DNA from: Stenotrophomonas africana
GTDB lineage: Bacteria; Pseudomonadota; Gammaproteobacteria; Xanthomonadales; Xanthomonadaceae
Length of the DNA: 64,000 nucleotides
Assembly: GCF_013004645.1 (NCBI RefSeq)
Contig: NZ_JABEME010000001.1
Coordinates: 1 to 64,000, forward strand
Direction: 5' to 3'
Part shown: positions 38,602 to 46,663 of the stretch, piece after piece
Layout of the letters: every line of letters starts with the position of its first letter
How positions within the stretch are numbered: position 1 is the stretch's first letter
Translations under genes and position numbers: made by a program
The notes under the pieces: generated by a model
The model's input: the letters and a program-made list of their open reading frames with translations, nothing else
Told to the model about the DNA's origin: nothing
Database searches by the model: none

Positions 38602-38915
38602 TTCAGCCCCCTGAGCTGCTTCAGCTCCTTGATGTCCTGCTTGTTCTGCTCGACCTGCACGGCCTGCTTGGCCAGTTCGAGCTTCAGCGCCGGCACGTCG
38701 GCCAGCTGGGTGTTGAAGGTCTGCAGCTGCTGCTGCACGGTGGCCATCTGCTGGTTCGTGACCTGCTGCTGCGTCAGCACGGCCTGCATGGAGCTGATCA
38801 GCCAGTAGCCGCCGGCGATCATGAAGCTGGCGAAGGCGCCAACGATCCATTTCTCGACCGGGCCGAGCGAAATGCGGGTGCGGCCGTCCTGGCTCGGCTG
38901 GGCTTCCATGCTCAT
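38598..38915 (-). CDS. Single-helix membrane protein of the lysis cassette
   Basis: A 105-aa protein with a membrane helix at about residues 23-43 (KWIVGAFASFMIAGGYWLISS) and a C-terminal coiled coil (QQQVTNQQMATVQQQLQTFNTQLADVPALKLELAKQAVQVEQNKQDIKELK). This resembles XhlA-type or antiholin-type proteins and could regulate lysis timing. It overlaps the endolysin start (ATGA) and the next holin (GTGA), so the three are coupled. Confidence 0.72.
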   Translation of the reverse strand: MSMEAQPSQDGRTRISLGPVEKWIVGAFASFMIAGGYWLISSMQAVLTQQQVTNQQMATVQQQLQTFNTQLADVPALKLELAKQAVQVEQNKQDIKELKQLRGLK

Positions 38916-39364
38916 GCGCTCCCGCCCTGACCGTCGAACACGCGGCGCTCATCGGCTCGACGATTGGACAGGCCCTGCATGACCCTGCCGTTTGCCCTGT
39001 TCCAGCGCAGGAACTGAGCTGCAGCCCCTGCCACATCGCCGGCGTTGAACAGCTTCAGCAGGGTCGAGCTGCGGAATGCAGAGACGCCGATGTTGTAGGC
39101 CAGGCTGACCATCGCCCCGAGCTGCCGGTCGGTTGCCGGCCGTCGCAGCGCCGACCGCACGCCCTTGGCGAACCGGTCCAGATCGAGCGCCAGCCGGTCG
39201 TCGGCCTGCTTCTGGCTCCAACGGATGCCCTTTTCAATGCCAGGACCGGTGGCGCCGTAGCCGATCGTCCATGGCGCTCCACCGGTGGCAGGGTCGGGGT
39301 AGGCCTCCAAACGGCACCCCTCCCACTTCTTCACCAGCTGTACCGCGTATGCCAGGGCGCTCAT
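38912..39364 (-). CDS. Endolysin, GH24 lysozyme
   Basis: A 150-aa T4-type lysozyme cleaving peptidoglycan. The catalytic triad E-(8)-D-(8)-T is placed as Glu15 (KKWEGCR), Asp24 (AYPDPATGG) and Thr33 (PWTIGYG). RRPATDRQLGAMVSLAYNIGVSAFRSSTLLK and GRVMQGLSNRRADERRVF are further family segments. There is no signal or SAR helix at the N-terminus, so it depends on a holin for release. It is the first gene of the lysis cassette. Confidence 0.93.
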   Translation of the reverse strand: MSALAYAVQLVKKWEGCRLEAYPDPATGGAPWTIGYGATGPGIEKGIRWSQKQADDRLALDLDRFAKGVRSALRRPATDRQLGAMVSLAYNIGVSAFRSSTLLKLFNAGDVAGAAAQFLRWNRANGRVMQGLSNRRADERRVFDGQGGSA

Positions 39365-39439
39365 GCCCGCTCCCCCATGTTTGATGGGGCAATGCTGCCG
39401 GGGCTGGCTGGGGCTTCAACGGAGGAGCGACCATGCGCA

Positions 39440-39469
39440 ATTCTGGCGACAATTTGTTGTCGCCAGAAT
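39440..39469. repeat. Perfect 13-bp inverted repeat between endolysin and P63C genes
   Basis: ATTCTGGCGACAA pairs exactly with TTGTCGCCAGAAT around a TTTG loop, 28 bp after the P63C stop on the minus strand. It lacks a T-run. It could be a terminator without U-tract, an operator for the lysis genes, or an insertion boundary for the accessory module. Confidence 0.6.
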
Positions 39470-39497
39470 CAAAGAACGCCAATTGCAGAGATGAATC

Positions 39498-40481
39498 TTA
39501 GAGGTCGAGCTTCATCTGGTCATTGAGCTTAGGGTGAACTGACTCCAGCTTCTCCTCGAAATCCTGATAGTCCCGACTGAGTTTCATTACGGTAACAACG
39601 GATGCCAAGTGTTCACGCAGCTTAGGATGCCCGATGTCCGCAGTGAGACGCTGATGCAAGCGGGCCTTTCTCTGATCCTTGGCGGCCTGCGCCTTAAGTT
39701 CCTTCCTAAGCCCAGGGGCCAAGCGGTCATAAACCACGTTGTTAGTTAGGGTGCCGAAGTAGGGAGGGTACGTGTTCCCCTCCGAAGGGAATGGCAGCCC
39801 ACGCAGCCTGCACATATGCTCGTAGTAGTCGATTGGGAAGGTCTTTACCCACGGCTGCAGCTCCTTTGCAACGTATGCCTCAAGGATTTTTGCAAGGGCA
39901 TCTCGTGCACGATCCTTCTGGTATCCAGTGGCCTCGTCGACAAGAGCGATGATGCCAACTCGCGCGAAGCCTCTCATCAAGAGATCTGCCTGCGCGGCGT
40001 AGCGATGATCCTGCTCGGTCGTGACAAGACCCATATCACGAGCAGTCAATATTGCTTCACAGATTTCCTGAAGAACCGTGGCCTCAAATCCATCGCTGGG
40101 GATGTTGTCGCCACGGGGAGACTTGCCGACAAACTTAATTGGCGAGTCGATGGCCACGGACAAGTCCTTGTTCTGATAGGACTTAATCAGTTTATGGCCA
40201 GCAATTCGCGCGGCTCCTTGGCCACGCCCTTTCATACCAATCGCAGCTGTTAGACCGCGGCCGGAAATAACACGACGCCCATCGTCCAATACAAAGCAGG
40301 CCAGGGACTGCCCACCAACTTCCAGCGAGCCTGAATGAGTGGCCTTTGGGAGCTTGGCCATCTCTCTCTTGGCGCTTAGGGCCTTCTGGGAAATTTCCTT
40401 TCGCTTTTCAGGAGTCAAAGCCGCAGCTCTTGCCTTCCCGCCTATCGCCTTGCCGGTTGCAGACTTCTTTTCGTCGACCAT
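39498..40481 (-). CDS. P63C domain protein (prophage accessory)
   Basis: A 327-aa protein of the phage P63C family. The N-terminus (GGKARAAALTPEKRKEISQKAL) is a basic helix-turn segment; the middle matches the family: GSLEVGGQSLACFVLDDGRRVISGRGLTAAIG, then AILTARDMGLVTTEQDHRYAAQADLLMRGFARVGIIALVDEATGYQ and the P63C segment LQPWVKTFPIDYYEHMCRLRGLPF. The biochemical function of P63C proteins is unknown to me. Base composition is visibly more AT-rich than its neighbours, and the gene has its own promoter and palindrome, so it looks like an independently acquired moron expressed from the lysogen. Confidence 0.85.
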   Translation of the reverse strand: MVDEKKSATGKAIGGKARAAALTPEKRKEISQKALSAKREMAKLPKATHSGSLEVGGQSLACFVLDDGRRVISGRGLTAAIGMKGRGQGAARIAGHKLIKSYQNKDLSVAIDSPIKFVGKSPRGDNIPSDGFEATVLQEICEAILTARDMGLVTTEQDHRYAAQADLLMRGFARVGIIALVDEATGYQKDRARDALAKILEAYVAKELQPWVKTFPIDYYEHMCRLRGLPFPSEGNTYPPYFGTLTNNVVYDRLAPGLRKELKAQAAKDQRKARLHQRLTADIGHPKLREHLASVVTVMKLSRDYQDFEEKLESVHPKLNDQMKLDL

Positions 40482-40507
40482 TTGGCACCTCCGCCTAGGA
40501 GGCTAGA

Positions 40508-40535
40508 GTATTACCTTGCTCTTTTGCATTTGCAA
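40508..40535 (-). promoter_or_regulatory. Likely promoter of the P63C gene
   Basis: On the minus strand TTGCAA (40535-40530) and TAATAC (40513-40508) are 16 bp apart, close to sigma-70 consensus, and lie 27-54 bp upstream of the ATG. The -35 falls inside the palindrome at 40528-40552. Confidence 0.55.
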
Positions 40536-40552
40536 GCAATTTGCTTGCAAAT
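40528..40552. promoter_or_regulatory. Perfect 25-bp palindrome, candidate operator
   Basis: ATTTGCAAGCAA and its exact complement surround a single T. It lies in the divergent gap between the P63C gene and the 118-aa membrane-protein gene and overlaps the P63C -35 element. The inner repeats TTGCAAGCAA/TTGCTTGCAA look like a dimeric repressor site. Confidence 0.65.
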
Positions 40553-40629
40553 TTCCATGCCGCAACGGCACGCGGGGGTGGCCCCCCGAAGGCCGGTGCT
40601 ACCATCTCCACTCCACCCGAGGCCGCGCC

Positions 40630-40986
40630 ATGCCCAACAGCTCTAGTCCCCCGCATGCCCTGCCCCCGCCGATGACCGTCGGGCGGTATGTGCGGGAGAA
40701 CTTCAAGCCGATCGCATCCAAGTTCATGTGGTGGGCAGTTATCGTTGCGCCCGGGTCTATCGCAATCAAGACGCGCGGCAGTCACTTCTCGATGTTCGAG
40801 CGAGTGGGAATGATTCTGCTTGCCCTACTCATCGCCGGCGTAGCAATAGCTGTGTTGGTGAGCCTTTGCCTATATTTGGCAGGCTGGTTCAAGCTTCACA
40901 CTCGGGTTAAGCCCATCATCCCGGCGAGCATTGCCATGGTTCTAGCCATCCTTGGCTATGTCCTGGTGGCCAACTACTACTCTTGA
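40630..40986 (+). CDS. Three-helix membrane protein (118 aa) divergent from P63C gene
   Basis: No recognised family. After a Pro/Ser-rich start (MPNSSSPPHALPPPMTVGRYVRENFKP) come three membrane helices: about residues 31-47 (FMWWAVIVAPGSIAIK), 58-84 (VGMILLALLIAGVAIAVLVSLCLYLAG) and 93-116 (IIPASIAMVLAILGYVLVANYY). It is one of two plus-strand genes in the visible prophage. It shares the palindromic control region with the P63C gene. Its 3' end overlaps the convergent internal virion gene by 10 bp. A superinfection-exclusion role is conceivable but not shown. ATG at 40630 is chosen over an upstream frame that crosses the operator. Confidence 0.65.
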   Translation: MPNSSSPPHALPPPMTVGRYVRENFKPIASKFMWWAVIVAPGSIAIKTRGSHFSMFERVGMILLALLIAGVAIAVLVSLCLYLAGWFKLHTRVKPIIPASIAMVLAILGYVLVANYYS

Positions 40987-43523
40987 GCTGGGGCACCTTC
41001 GCGCTTACCGCCGACGATCTCAATGTCGAGCGGCTCGTCGCTGCCAACCGTAGCCGTAGCCGCCAGGTAGGCTGCCAAGTCATTTGCCCGGCGCGTACCG
41101 GGAGGCAGACGTGAAAGCTCGATCAGAGCTTTCCGCCCATTGGAATCGACCATCATCCTGGCCACCTTGTTGAACCCGGCAATTGGCGCCGCAGTGCCAG
41201 CCGCAGCACGGACACTGGCATTCTTGAAAGCGTCGATGAAACCGTTGGACGCCTGCATGACCTCGTTGTAGGGGCCGGTTCCGCTGAAGTTCTTGCCGAA
41301 GCTGTCGCCCATGCGACGCGCGGCCTCCATCGCGTCGCGGATCTCCGCCATCTCGTTCGGATTGAAAATCTGCTGCAGCCGTCCGGTCTTTTGAGGGTTG
41401 TCGCCACCGATCGCTCGAATGAAGCCGCCAGCATTGAACGGTACGTGGTTGGCACCAACAGACGCCGGCGCAGTCTGGGCCGCGCCGAGTGCATCTTCCA
41501 CGATCATTCGCTTGTACTGCCCCCACACCTCCGGCTCGTTCTTCTCCATGAAGTAGCGGACCTGGGCCAGCTCCGAGGGCTTCATCGCGTCGATTCGCTG
41601 CACGACGGTCTCCGGTGGCAGCGAGTAGCTGGTGAAGCCGTCTACGTCGATCTTGTCGCCAAGTAGCCGGCGAAGCGGACTCTGCTCGATCTTCCGGAGC
41701 AGGTCCGTATGGTTCCGATACTCATCATTTGCCGCCTTCAGCATCTCGCTCGGACGCGTCACGTTGGTGCCGGCAGGAACCATCCCGTTCTGGCCGAAGC
41801 CGGCCGCCTCGTCCAGCCTCTGCCCGGCAGCCTCAATGTCATCGCTGATCGCCGCATACATCCGCTTGGCAAACGACTTGTTGACGTTTCGGTCCACGTT
41901 GCTGAGCAGGTTTGCCTGGCCGCGGGCCGCTGCACCATAGGAGCTGCGCGATTTGCGGGCCGAATCAAGGCTGAATCCATCCTTGGCTCCCAGCTCGTCC
42001 AGCATCCGCTGGGCCTGCGTGCGCACACGACGGGCATCGGCCCCCAACACGTCGGTGTTCTCGCCGATGATGTCCTGCAGAACCTGGCGCGTCTTGGAGT
42101 AGTCCACCACCGGCGCGTCGCCAACCATACGGCGGATCGCGCCGTACTGCTGCTTGGCCATCTCCTCACGGCGGTCCACGACACTTTTCACTGCCTTGTC
42201 GACGGACTCCTGGACCCGCTGGCCAATGCCTTGGGCCGAAGCAGTGTCGGGCGAGACCCTGTCCATGATCCGATTGATGTTGGCGATCGCCTGGTTCGCG
42301 ATCTTCTCGTCCGCTTCGAATGCGGTGTCCGCCGAGAAGACGCTCTGACGGGCCATGTTTTCCATCGCCGTCTGGCTCTTGCTGCCACTGACCATCGCCG
42401 GCGTCAGATCAATGCCGGTTCGCTGGGCGAGCGCTTCACCCTCAGCTGCGAATGGCTTGGCGTTCGCACGCTCGTTGAAGAAGTTGAGCGCGCGCGCCGT
42501 CACATTCTGCGGCATCACATTCTCGCCCAGCGTCATTGCGCCACGGCCGAGCGCCGAGAACCCGCCGCCAAGCACACCGCCGAGTACGGTATTGTCGAGC
42601 CGCTCGCCCTCTTTGGCTACGGGCTGGACGGCACCCTGCAGTGACCCACCCAGAGCCGCCTGGCCCACAGCCTTGGTCACGCCTGCACTACGCGCGGCCA
42701 CGCCAACAGGCAGGAGCGGCGCGGTATTTATAACGTCACCGAGGCCGCCACCGAGAATTCCGCCCCACGAGTCGGTCAAGGCCTGCGACGCGATACGCTC
42801 CTGATTGGTCTCCTGCCTGAGATCTCGCGAGAGGTCTCCGAAGTAGCCGGCCGCACTGCGACGGGCATCGCCGAGAGTCTGGCCGCCGAAGTTGCCCAGC
42901 ACGTCAGCTGCAGTACCCGACAGCCCAGCAACGGAGTCGACGTATGCTTGCTTTGCGCCCTGAACGAGGTTGGGCAACGACCGCCCGTAGCCGGCGATGA
43001 GATTGCCCCAGAAACTCGTTCCCTCAACCTCCTTCTGTCTGGCGGCGGCAAGCGCGTCGCGTTCAGCCTGCCAGCCGGCCTCGGTCAGACGCCCATCTGC
43101 ATGCCGCAGTGGATTCTCGCCGAGCGTTGCCGGCGTGGCACCTCCATCGAACTGATCGAAGAAATTGCCGCCATCAACCTGCGGCACGTACTGCTGCTCC
43201 TGATCGCGATGGAGGCTTTGGGCATAGGCCGTCGCGTTATCGGGCGTATCGAAGATGCCAAGGTTCCTGCCAGTGCGCTGGTACTGAGCAATCGCGTCGT
43301 CATCGCTGAGGACGCGGCCATCTTCCGACACCGTCGGGATCAGTACCTCCTGGCCATCGAAGTTGGCCGAGATCGAGCGCACGGTCGAGATCGAGCCGTC
43401 CGGGTTGCGCACGACAGGACGGTTGTTCAGGTCGATGTTCCCAGGCTGCAGCTGGCCGCGAGCCAGCTTGGGGGCGGCTGGCTGGGCTGGCTGGTCGAAC
43501 TGGTCGAAGAAGTTGTCCATCAT
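40977..43523 (-). CDS. Large internal virion (DNA ejection) protein
   Basis: An 848-aa protein. Near the N-terminus (about residues 27-110) is a module seen in podovirus internal proteins: PVVRNPDGSISTVRSISANFDGQEVLIPTVSEDGRVLSDDDAIAQYQRTGRNLGIFDT. A short FFDQFD motif occurs twice (start and about residue 123). The middle (about 200-330) is Gly/Ala-rich with hydrophobic stretches that may insert in membranes; the rest is helical. By position it probably corresponds to the large ejected proteins that help DNA cross the periplasm. No lysozyme-type active site seen. It overlaps the previous gene by 1 nt. Confidence 0.8.
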   Translation of the reverse strand: MMDNFFDQFDQPAQPAAPKLARGQLQPGNIDLNNRPVVRNPDGSISTVRSISANFDGQEVLIPTVSEDGRVLSDDDAIAQYQRTGRNLGIFDTPDNATAYAQSLHRDQEQQYVPQVDGGNFFDQFDGGATPATLGENPLRHADGRLTEAGWQAERDALAAARQKEVEGTSFWGNLIAGYGRSLPNLVQGAKQAYVDSVAGLSGTAADVLGNFGGQTLGDARRSAAGYFGDLSRDLRQETNQERIASQALTDSWGGILGGGLGDVINTAPLLPVGVAARSAGVTKAVGQAALGGSLQGAVQPVAKEGERLDNTVLGGVLGGGFSALGRGAMTLGENVMPQNVTARALNFFNERANAKPFAAEGEALAQRTGIDLTPAMVSGSKSQTAMENMARQSVFSADTAFEADEKIANQAIANINRIMDRVSPDTASAQGIGQRVQESVDKAVKSVVDRREEMAKQQYGAIRRMVGDAPVVDYSKTRQVLQDIIGENTDVLGADARRVRTQAQRMLDELGAKDGFSLDSARKSRSSYGAAARGQANLLSNVDRNVNKSFAKRMYAAISDDIEAAGQRLDEAAGFGQNGMVPAGTNVTRPSEMLKAANDEYRNHTDLLRKIEQSPLRRLLGDKIDVDGFTSYSLPPETVVQRIDAMKPSELAQVRYFMEKNEPEVWGQYKRMIVEDALGAAQTAPASVGANHVPFNAGGFIRAIGGDNPQKTGRLQQIFNPNEMAEIRDAMEAARRMGDSFGKNFSGTGPYNEVMQASNGFIDAFKNASVRAAAGTAAPIAGFNKVARMMVDSNGRKALIELSRLPPGTRRANDLAAYLAATATVGSDEPLDIEIVGGKREGAPAQE

Positions 43524-44854
43524 CAGCGGCCCAAGTAGGTGGCAGAGGCACCGGCGCCGTACTTGGCGTCAAACTGGCGAGCGAGCCCGGGGTTTGCACG
43601 CAGGGCTTGCACGGCGGCGGCCGGCGGCCCAGCCGGCGGCAGGCCGGCCGAAGTCGAGCCGAGCGGGGCGCGATCGCCGAGAGTAGAGCCTTGCAAGCGG
43701 GACGATCCGCGCGGTGCCGGGATTGCTGACTGTGCGTTCCCGAGGCCCGCCTTGATGGATTCAAGCGCCCCCTCTCGAGCCAGCGCCTTTTGTTCCAGCG
43801 TCTTCCGATCATCCCCGGGCATCGGCAGATACATCGGGCCGTAGATGTCGAATTCCTGCTGCGTGATCGCGGCGCCTGTGTCCTTGCGGAGAATTGCTGA
43901 CAGGAACTCAGCAGCAGCCTGCTTTGCCTGCTTGCGTTCGGGCGAAAGCACACTGTTTACAGCCCCGCTATCCCCCACCCAGGGCAAAGCCTGCAAAGCG
44001 GAATCCAGAATCCCGCGAGCTCCCTGGCCGCCCTCGGTCATCAATAGGCTGTTACCGTTCTTCCGCAGCAACTCATTGGAGTCTCGGCCACGGCTGTAAT
44101 AGACGATGTCCTTACCCTGCCCTTCGGTCAGCTTCATCGGGCCGCCCAGCGTGTCTTTGTCCGCTGGACCGCCTGGGATCGCCTGCAGGTTTCCATCAGG
44201 AGTCCAGCGATAGCCACTAGGCGCTTTCCCACCACGGCCTGCAGTTGCGCCACTACCAAGAACGTCAGCACGATCTAGAGCCATGCCTTGGCGTGTGCGG
44301 GCGGCCGAGGCATAGGAGCTGGCTGCGCTTGCGTCCGAGGCGCGGGCACGCGCTGCGTCGGCGGCAATGCCGGCGCGCCCCTGCTCGGTGGTCGAGATCC
44401 CGCCTCCACCTTCCTTGAATCGGTTCTGCAGCAGGTTCTGGCCCTGCACCGCTCCCAGCTCCTGCGGCCCGTTGGCCACTGCCATGAGGTTTGCGTTCGC
44501 ACCCTCCCAGTTGCCGCCCAGGGCAGCATCACGGGCCGAGCTCCGCGCAGCAGCGCCCAGCACGTCGTTGAGCTGCCCGGCGTCGAATCGGTCGTTGGCC
44601 AGCAGCGCGATGCTGCCAAGCGTTGCGCGGGCGGTGTCGTCTCCGCCCAGCACGCCGCTCACCAGCTCCGGATTCACCAGCGCTCGCTGCTCGTTGATCT
44701 GGTTGGCCAGCACGGCTTTGGAGCGCGCTTGGCGGGCGTCCTGCAACGCCTGCTCCAACTTGTAGGCCCGGCTCATCTCAGTGTTGTAGGTGTCGCGGGT
44801 GCTACCGAAGAGTGCAGAACCCAGCGCCTGCCCTGCGTTGTACGGATCTGCCAT
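43523..44854 (-). CDS. Internal virion protein (443 aa)
   Basis: An Ala/Gly-rich helical protein. MADPYNAGQALGSALFGSTRDTYNTEMSRAYKLEQALQDARQARSKAVLANQINEQRALV opens it, and the C-terminal ALRANPGLARQFDAKYGAGASATYLGR is a tail motif I associate with ejection proteins of this phage group. No enzyme motifs. It sits between two other Ala-rich helical genes, suggesting an internal core complex. The start is the ATG immediately after the preceding stop (1 bp gap); the longer frame enters the neighbouring gene. Confidence 0.72.
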   Translation of the reverse strand: MADPYNAGQALGSALFGSTRDTYNTEMSRAYKLEQALQDARQARSKAVLANQINEQRALVNPELVSGVLGGDDTARATLGSIALLANDRFDAGQLNDVLGAAARSSARDAALGGNWEGANANLMAVANGPQELGAVQGQNLLQNRFKEGGGGISTTEQGRAGIAADAARARASDASAASSYASAARTRQGMALDRADVLGSGATAGRGGKAPSGYRWTPDGNLQAIPGGPADKDTLGGPMKLTEGQGKDIVYYSRGRDSNELLRKNGNSLLMTEGGQGARGILDSALQALPWVGDSGAVNSVLSPERKQAKQAAAEFLSAILRKDTGAAITQQEFDIYGPMYLPMPGDDRKTLEQKALAREGALESIKAGLGNAQSAIPAPRGSSRLQGSTLGDRAPLGSTSAGLPPAGPPAAAVQALRANPGLARQFDAKYGAGASATYLGR

Positions 44855-44855
44855 G

Positions 44856-45560
44856 TCAGCCCCCCACCAAACCGTAGCCAGGCATGCCATAGCTGGCGCG
44901 CGCCCCAGCACCCGGCAGGTTCTTCAAGGCATCCATGTTGTTCCCGAAGCCCTGAGACGCAGTCTTGCCAGCCGCGCCCAATGCAGCATTGCCCAACATG
45001 CTGGAGCCGATGCCAGAGATCACCCCACCAAGCATGTCCATGCCGGGCCGGCGGCGAATCTGGCGACGGCGAAGCTCGTCCACGAAGGACTGCCCTTGCG
45101 ACTCGCGGCCGATCAGGTTCAGATCCGTCGCCAGCCGGCCATAGTCGAACGCCTCACCCTGTCGCTGCAGTGCCGGCGCATCGATACGCGCCTGCAAGCC
45201 TGCGGTCGTAGCCGCAGCAGCATCGGCTGCGCCGCGCGCAGTGCCGGCGTCCGCCTGGAAGGTTGCGCCGCCGACCGGGCCTTCGAGGCCGCTGTTGGCT
45301 TGGCGCTGGCCGCGACGCAGGACCTGCATGTACTGGTCAAGTCGCTGGGCCCGTTCGTCACCCGACGTACTTCCCTCCAGCTGACCGACCTGGTTGCGCA
45401 CCACCTCGTCAGCCTCGCGCTGCTTCTTGGTCTGGCTGAGGATGCTCTGGGCCGTCGCCTCGTCCTGCTTGCGCAGGTAGCGGTTGGTCTCGTTGTCTTG
45501 GATCATCTTGCCGCCAACCATGGCGGCGGCCGAGATGACGAGCGGTAGTGCGGCGCCCAT
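44856..45560 (-). CDS. Internal virion protein (234 aa)
   Basis: Begins with a hydrophobic segment (ALPLVISAAAMVGGKMI), followed by a long helical, Gln/Arg/Ala-rich region (NRYLRKQDEATAQSILSQTKKQREADEVVRNQVGQLEG), and ends Gly-rich (GMPGYGLVGG). No named domain. Position and composition place it with the internal core proteins that are ejected with the DNA. Confidence 0.7.
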   Translation of the reverse strand: MGAALPLVISAAAMVGGKMIQDNETNRYLRKQDEATAQSILSQTKKQREADEVVRNQVGQLEGSTSGDERAQRLDQYMQVLRRGQRQANSGLEGPVGGATFQADAGTARGAADAAAATTAGLQARIDAPALQRQGEAFDYGRLATDLNLIGRESQGQSFVDELRRRQIRRRPGMDMLGGVISGIGSSMLGNAALGAAGKTASQGFGNNMDALKNLPGAGARASYGMPGYGLVGG

Positions 45561-45563
45561 GGG

Positions 45564-46175
45564 TCAACCTCCGTAAGCGGCACCGCCGCCGTACAAGTTG
45601 TAGTTGGCGTCGCGATTCGCCTGCCGGCGGGCAGACTCTTCACGGCGCTGCTTCACGAATGCACCCACATTGGCGAACTGGTCGCCCAGTTGCTCGCCGT
45701 AGGCCTGCGCCTGTGCATTTCCGATGTTCGAACGCAGGCTGGACGCGGCTTGTGAGGCGGCCGTCGTCGCGTCGAGGCCAGACGTAGCCAGCTGGATCAG
45801 GCGCGAGCGCGCATCCTGGTCGGCAGCTTCCAGCTGCGCGCCAGCACCCTGCGCTCGGTTCTCCACGTTAATCAGCCCGCGGTTGTAGTCGTCGCCAAGC
45901 CGGCGGTTCTGGTCGACACTCACGCTTCCTCCAGACAGGCCCCCTCGGGCCAACGCGAACTTCAGCTCGCGCTGTGCGTCCGTGTTCTGCCGATCCAGAT
46001 CGATCAGTGCCCGGCTGCGGACCGCTGAGACGAAGTCCGAGATGTCGCGTGCGCGCCGTGGGTTGTCGAACACCGCATTGACACGTCCTTGCGTGTCTCG
46101 AATGGCCGCCTGTCGCTCCTGCTCCATCCGCGCGGCCTGTTCAGACGCCTTGCTCGGCTTTGGGGAACCGCTCAT
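45564..46175 (-). CDS. Internal virion protein (203 aa)
   Basis: A polar helical protein: basic start (MSGSPKPSKASEQAARMEQERQAA), coiled-coil-like region and an Asn/Gly/Tyr-rich end (NYNLYGGGAAYGG). No named domain. It is 3 bp upstream of the next internal protein and overlaps the gp13-like gene by 4 nt (ATGA). Confidence 0.7.
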   Translation of the reverse strand: MSGSPKPSKASEQAARMEQERQAAIRDTQGRVNAVFDNPRRARDISDFVSAVRSRALIDLDRQNTDAQRELKFALARGGLSGGSVSVDQNRRLGDDYNRGLINVENRAQGAGAQLEAADQDARSRLIQLATSGLDATTAASQAASSLRSNIGNAQAQAYGEQLGDQFANVGAFVKQRREESARRQANRDANYNLYGGGAAYGG

Positions 46176-46663
46176 GCAGCCTCCTTCACGCGGGCGAACA
46201 TCACCGCATCCGCTCCGCTGGCGCAGTATCGGCGCAGTGTGGCCTCACGCTGGTAGCCAAGGCTTCGCTCGTACCACTCGAATGTCTTGTCACGGCCAGC
46301 CATGGCGCATAGCTGCAGCCGGTGCACATTCGGATCTGCCAGCATCTGGTCATTGATCTTGCGCGTCACCTTGGTGATCGACCGCCAATAGCGATCCCAG
46401 CCGGCCACGGTCCCGGCCTGCCAGCCCTCCCAGACACCAGGGCGAATGCAGTAAAAGCCACCGCCCAGAATGGGAAGACCATCGGCGAACATGACGAACT
46501 TTGGCCCATCCACATTCACCATGCGCAGGATGGCCGATTCAATGTCGTGCACCTCCGTGCCGCTGAATGCGATGTCCTGTGCGACCTCGTCCGGGCGCAT
46601 GTTACGCGCGAGGTAGGCCAGATCCTCGAACATCACGCGGCTGGTGGTCTGGAGGATGCTCAC
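46172..46663 (-). CDS. T7 gp13-like (DUF2833/GNAT-fold) virion protein
   Basis: A 163-aa protein starting with GTG in a GTGA overlap with the previous gene. The fold resembles GNAT: MVNVDGPKFVMFADGLPILGGGFYCI ... WRSITKVTRKINDQMLADPNVHRLQLCAMAGRDKTFEWYERSLGYQREATLRRYC. The same layout (G-x-P-L-A-I-GG, W, K-x-x-K, N-x-x-F-L-x-x-x-G) is seen in T7 gp13, which helps assemble internal core. No acetyl-CoA-binding loop is obvious, so enzymatic activity is doubtful. Confidence 0.7.
   Translation of the reverse strand: MSILQTTSRVMFEDLAYLARNMRPDEVAQDIAFSGTEVHDIESAILRMVNVDGPKFVMFADGLPILGGGFYCIRPGVWEGWQAGTVAGWDRYWRSITKVTRKINDQMLADPNVHRLQLCAMAGRDKTFEWYERSLGYQREATLRRYCASGADAVMFARVKEAA

Noticed and set aside
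39498-40481. P63C protein considered as a KilA-N or BstA-type abortive infection protein
   Set aside because: The matching segments fit the P63C family; I see no clear KilA-N pattern, so a BstA assignment is not supported.
34187-40986. Prophage integrase, excisionase or CI repressor near the tRNA
   Set aside because: None of the genes here has tyrosine or serine recombinase or repressor motifs. These functions must lie right of the window.
46172-46663. Assignment as an active GNAT acetyltransferase
   Set aside because: The acetyl-CoA loop (R/Q-x-x-G-x-G/A) is not visible, and the position in the virion gene block fits a gp13-like structural role better.
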